Made by a program: the position numbers and the translations under genes. A stretch of DNA of 7,142 nucleotides from Pseudomonadota bacterium (GTDB lineage: Bacteria; Pseudomonadota; Alphaproteobacteria; Acetobacterales; Acetobacteraceae): positions 1 through 7,142 of the forward strand of contig JAJYFW010000086.1 in NCBI GenBank assembly GCA_021785335.1. The letters are read 5' to 3'. Below are positions 5,446 through 7,142 of the stretch, one piece after another. Numbering within the stretch: the stretch's first letter is position 1; the number at the start of each line of letters is the position of its first letter. The notes beneath the pieces are model-generated. The model was not told the origin of the DNA, did not search any database, and saw nothing but the letters and a program-made list of their open reading frames with translations.

Positions 5446-6291
5446 ATGGACGTCGAACAGCTCGTGGCCAGGCATTACGCGCAGGGCGGCCTGGAGGCGG
5501 CGATCCTCGCCGGCCTCGCGGCGGCGGGGAAGGACCCCGCACGCCTCGGCGTGGACGATCTCGCGCCGGTGGACGAGTTCCATATCGGCGGGCGTCGCGC
5601 CACCGAGGAGCTTGCGGCCCGTCTGCCGCTGGCACCGGGAATGAAGCTGCTCGATATCGGCTCGGGGCTGGGCGGCGCTGCCCGCTACCTTGCCGCGCGG
5701 CACGGTTGCGACGTCACCGGTATCGATCTGACGGCGGAATACGTCAGCGTCGCGAACATGCTCGCGGCCCGTGTCGGCCTCGCCGACCGCGTCCGCTACG
5801 TCGAGGGCAGCGCGATGGCACTGCCCTTTGCCGACGCCTCGTTCGATGGAGCGACGATGCTGCATGTCGGGATGAATATCGCGGACAAGGCGGCGCTGTT
5901 CCGGGGCGTGCGCCGCGTGCTCAAGCCTGGCGGGTTCTTCGCGATCTACGACGTGATGGCCGAGGACGGCCGGCTCGGGGATGGCGGGGGCGATCTCGCC
6001 TATCCCGTGCCGTGGGCGACGACGGCGGCGACGAGCTTCGTCGAGCCCGCCGCGAGCTACAGGGCGCGGCTCGCCGAAAGCGGGTTCGTGGTGACGCATG
6101 AGCGCAACCGGCGCGACCTCGCGATGGAGTTCTTCGTTCGCATGCGTGCCGCCGCCGCCGCCGGCGGACCGCCACCGCTCGGCCTGCATCTGGTCATGGG
6201 CGAGGCGACGCGCGCGAAAGTCGCAAACATGATCGCGAACGTGGAGCGGGGACTGGCCGCGCCGGTCGAGATCGTCGCGCGGGCGGAGTAG
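5446..6291 (+). CDS. Class I SAM-dependent methyltransferase (sarcosine/dimethylglycine methyltransferase-like), substrate unknown
   Basis: The 281-aa product is a complete Rossmann-fold methyltransferase, predicted to be cytosolic: no signal peptide or membrane segment is visible. The SAM-binding motif I is LLDIGSGLGG (68-77), and the acidic residue at the end of strand 2 is D94 (GIDLT). ALPFADASFD (125-134) and RVLKPGGFFAIYD (157-169) are motifs II-III. The pre-domain FHIGGRRATEEL (45-56), the HVGMNIADKAALF stretch (140-152) and YPVPWATTAATSF (186-198) are typical of a family that includes glycine/sarcosine/dimethylglycine N-methyltransferases and many uncharacterised small-molecule enzymes. 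ATG5446 has GGAGG five bases upstream. It follows ubiV by 88 bp on the same strand and could be read from the ubi operon or from its own AT-rich promoter. UbiE/UbiG-type quinone methylation is possible by context only; I do not recognise it as either. It ends 11 bp from the end of the oppositely oriented folE. Confidence 0.92.
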   Translation: MDVEQLVARHYAQGGLEAAILAGLAAAGKDPARLGVDDLAPVDEFHIGGRRATEELAARLPLAPGMKLLDIGSGLGGAARYLAARHGCDVTGIDLTAEYVSVANMLAARVGLADRVRYVEGSAMALPFADASFDGATMLHVGMNIADKAALFRGVRRVLKPGGFFAIYDVMAEDGRLGDGGGDLAYPVPWATTAATSFVEPAASYRARLAESGFVVTHERNRRDLAMEFFVRMRAAAAAGGPPPLGLHLVMGEATRAKVANMIANVERGLAAPVEIVARAE

Positions 6292-6302
6292 CCCCAGGCC
6301 TT

Positions 6303-6923
6303 TCAGGCGGCGGCGGGCGGCGTGCGCAGCATCGCCATAAGCTCGCGCCGCGTCTCCGGGTTGTCGCGGAAGGCGCCGAGCATGCGCGAGGTGACCAGGA
6401 CGGTCCCGGGCTTGTGCACGCCGCGCGTGGTCATGCACTGGTGCTGCGCCTCGACCACCACGGCGACGCCGCGCGGCTGCAGCACCTCGGCGATGGTGTT
6501 GGCGATCTGCGCCGTCATCTTCTCCTGGATCTGCAGCCGTTTCGCGTAGGCGTCGACGACGCGGGCGAGCTTGGAGATGCCGACGACGCGCCGGTGCGGC
6601 AGGTAAGCGACATGCGCGTGGCCGATGATCGGCGCCATGTGGTGCTCGCAGGTGCTCTCGAAGCGGATGTCGCGCAGCAGCACGATCTCGTCATAGCCGT
6701 CCGTCTCCTCGAACGTGGTTTCGAGCAGGCTGACGGGATCCACGCCGTAGCCGCGGAAATACTCCTCGTAGGCGCGCGCGACGCGCGCCGGCGTCTCGGC
6801 GAGGCCCTCGCGCGCGGGATCGTCGCCGGCCCAGCGCAGCAGCGTGCGCACGGCTTCCTCCGCCTCCTCGCGCGAGGGGCGGGTCGCCGCGGCGAGCACG
6901 GATTTCGGTGGCGGGATGTTCAC
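6303..6923 (-). CDS. folE: GTP cyclohydrolase I (FolE, type IA)
   Basis: FolE converts GTP to 7,8-dihydroneopterin triphosphate, the first step of tetrahydrofolate (and pterin) synthesis, as a cytosolic decamer. The 206-aa product has the zinc-binding set C92 and H95 (STCEHHMAP) and C163 (HQCMTTRGV), equivalent to C110, H113 and C181 of E. coli FolE. It also shows the [10 protein letters not shown] helix (43-52), HAHVAYLPH (102-110), [12 protein letters not shown] (113-124) and [13 protein letters not shown] (129-141). The start is GTG6923: no in-frame ATG precedes it, and AGGGAC lies seven bases upstream (6931-6936). The C-terminus ends shortly after the conserved LGAF..NPETR region. apaG lies upstream on the same strand, 95 bp away. 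Confidence 0.97.
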   Translation of the reverse strand: MNIPPPKSVLAAATRPSREEAEEAVRTLLRWAGDDPAREGLAETPARVARAYEEYFRGYGVDPVSLLETTFEETDGYDEIVLLRDIRFESTCEHHMAPIIGHAHVAYLPHRRVVGISKLARVVDAYAKRLQIQEKMTAQIANTIAEVLQPRGVAVVVEAQHQCMTTRGVHKPGTVLVTSRMLGAFRDNPETRRELMAMLRTPPAAA

Positions 6924-6930
6924 CGTCGCG

Positions 6931-7009
6931 GTCCCTGGTCTCTGTCCACCCGACCATATGGGGCGCCGGGGGCCCCTGCCAACCCGGCGCCGCCGGCGCC
7001 GCCAGGGAC
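6931..7009 (-). repeat. Nested inverted repeats between apaG and folE
   Basis: Outer arms GTCCCTGG (6931-6938) and CCAGGGAC (7002-7009) are perfect complements 63 bases apart. Inside are two perfect GC stems that share a strand and so cannot coexist: 6962-6970 with 6983-6991 (9 bp, 12-nt loop) and 6985-6991 with 6995-7001 (7 bp, 3-nt loop). The right-hand stem lies 18 bases past the apaG stop and could end apaG transcription, but there is no U-tract. The outer arm 6931-6936 is also the folE Shine-Dalgarno sequence. The arm sequence is the same as that of the hairpin before recR. Confidence 0.55.
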
Positions 7010-7018
7010 GGGAGGCGG

Positions 7019-7142
7019 TCAGTGCAGGCGGCTGTCCTGGTGCGGGCTGTCGAGGCTGAAGGCGGGGATCGCGACGTCGAAGTTCTCGCCAGTCTCGGTC
7101 ACCACCATGTGGTAGCGCCCGACCATGAAGCCCGAGGCGGTT
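7019..7142 (-). CDS. apaG: ApaG (DUF525) protein, C-terminal 40 residues, truncated by the window edge
   Basis: Only the last 40 codons are present; the N-terminus lies beyond the right edge. The segment [12 protein letters not shown] followed by [13 protein letters not shown] is the conserved end of the ApaG domain, a small fibronectin-III-like beta-sandwich fold of about 125-130 aa in stand-alone proteins. The biochemical role of ApaG is poorly defined. Here it precedes folE on the same strand with hairpins between them. The frame ends in TGA at 7019-7021 after RLH. It is too short to exclude a larger protein with an ApaG C-terminal domain. Confidence 0.9.
   Translation of the reverse strand, partial: TASGFMVGRYHMVVTETGENFDVAIPAFSLDSPHQDSRLH

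Noticed and set aside
5446..6291. The methyltransferase as RquA, the rhodoquinone-forming enzyme.
   Set aside because: The SAM motifs, including the acidic D94, are those of an ordinary methyltransferase, and the FHIGGR and YPVPW features belong to the sarcosine/dimethylglycine methyltransferase-like group. I see no positive evidence for RquA.
6298..6308. GCCT-TTC-AGGC hairpin between the methyltransferase and folE ends.
   Set aside because: A 4-bp stem without a T-tract is expected by chance.

Overview
This is a very GC-rich window from a proteobacterium, most likely an alphaproteobacterium. Gene content, codon use and the tandem GC-rich intergenic hairpins point toward Rhodospirillales/Acetobacteraceae. 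That placement is an inference from sequence style, not from a search. Nine genes are supported, packed with almost no spare DNA: recR (+), ubiX and ubiD (-), ubiT, ubiU and ubiV (+), a class I SAM-dependent methyltransferase (+), folE (-), and the 3' end of apaG (-).

The core of the window (about 691-5357) is a divergent pair of operons for ubiquinone (Q) synthesis. Leftward, ubiD-ubiX encode the prenylated-FMN-dependent decarboxylase and the flavin prenyltransferase that makes its cofactor. Rightward, ubiT-ubiU-ubiV encode the oxygen-independent Q pathway: UbiT is an SCP2-like lipid-binding accessory protein, and UbiU and UbiV are U32-family [4Fe-4S] proteins that carry out ring hydroxylation without O2. 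Both operons have tight coupling: ubiD/ubiX and ubiT/ubiU each overlap by an ATGA. All four cluster-ligand cysteines of UbiU and of UbiV are present with the spacing of the E. coli proteins.

The 81-bp gap between ubiD and ubiT contains a near-consensus FNR/ANR-type box (TTGAC-N4-ATCAA, 2814-2827), almost exactly centred between the two start codons. One oxygen sensor could therefore control decarboxylation and anaerobic hydroxylation together. This is the main biological message of the window.

Downstream of ubiV is an orphan methyltransferase of the sarcosine/dimethylglycine-methyltransferase-like type. It has an imperfect palindrome and a good ribosome binding site upstream. Its substrate is unknown; a quinone-related role is a context-based guess.

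The flanks are housekeeping: recR (recombinational repair) on the left, folE (GTP cyclohydrolase I) and apaG on the right. Short palindromic elements sharing a CCAGGGAC/GTCCCTGG core lie before recR and between folE and apaG. I see no tRNA, rRNA, CRISPR array, insertion sequence or phage gene.
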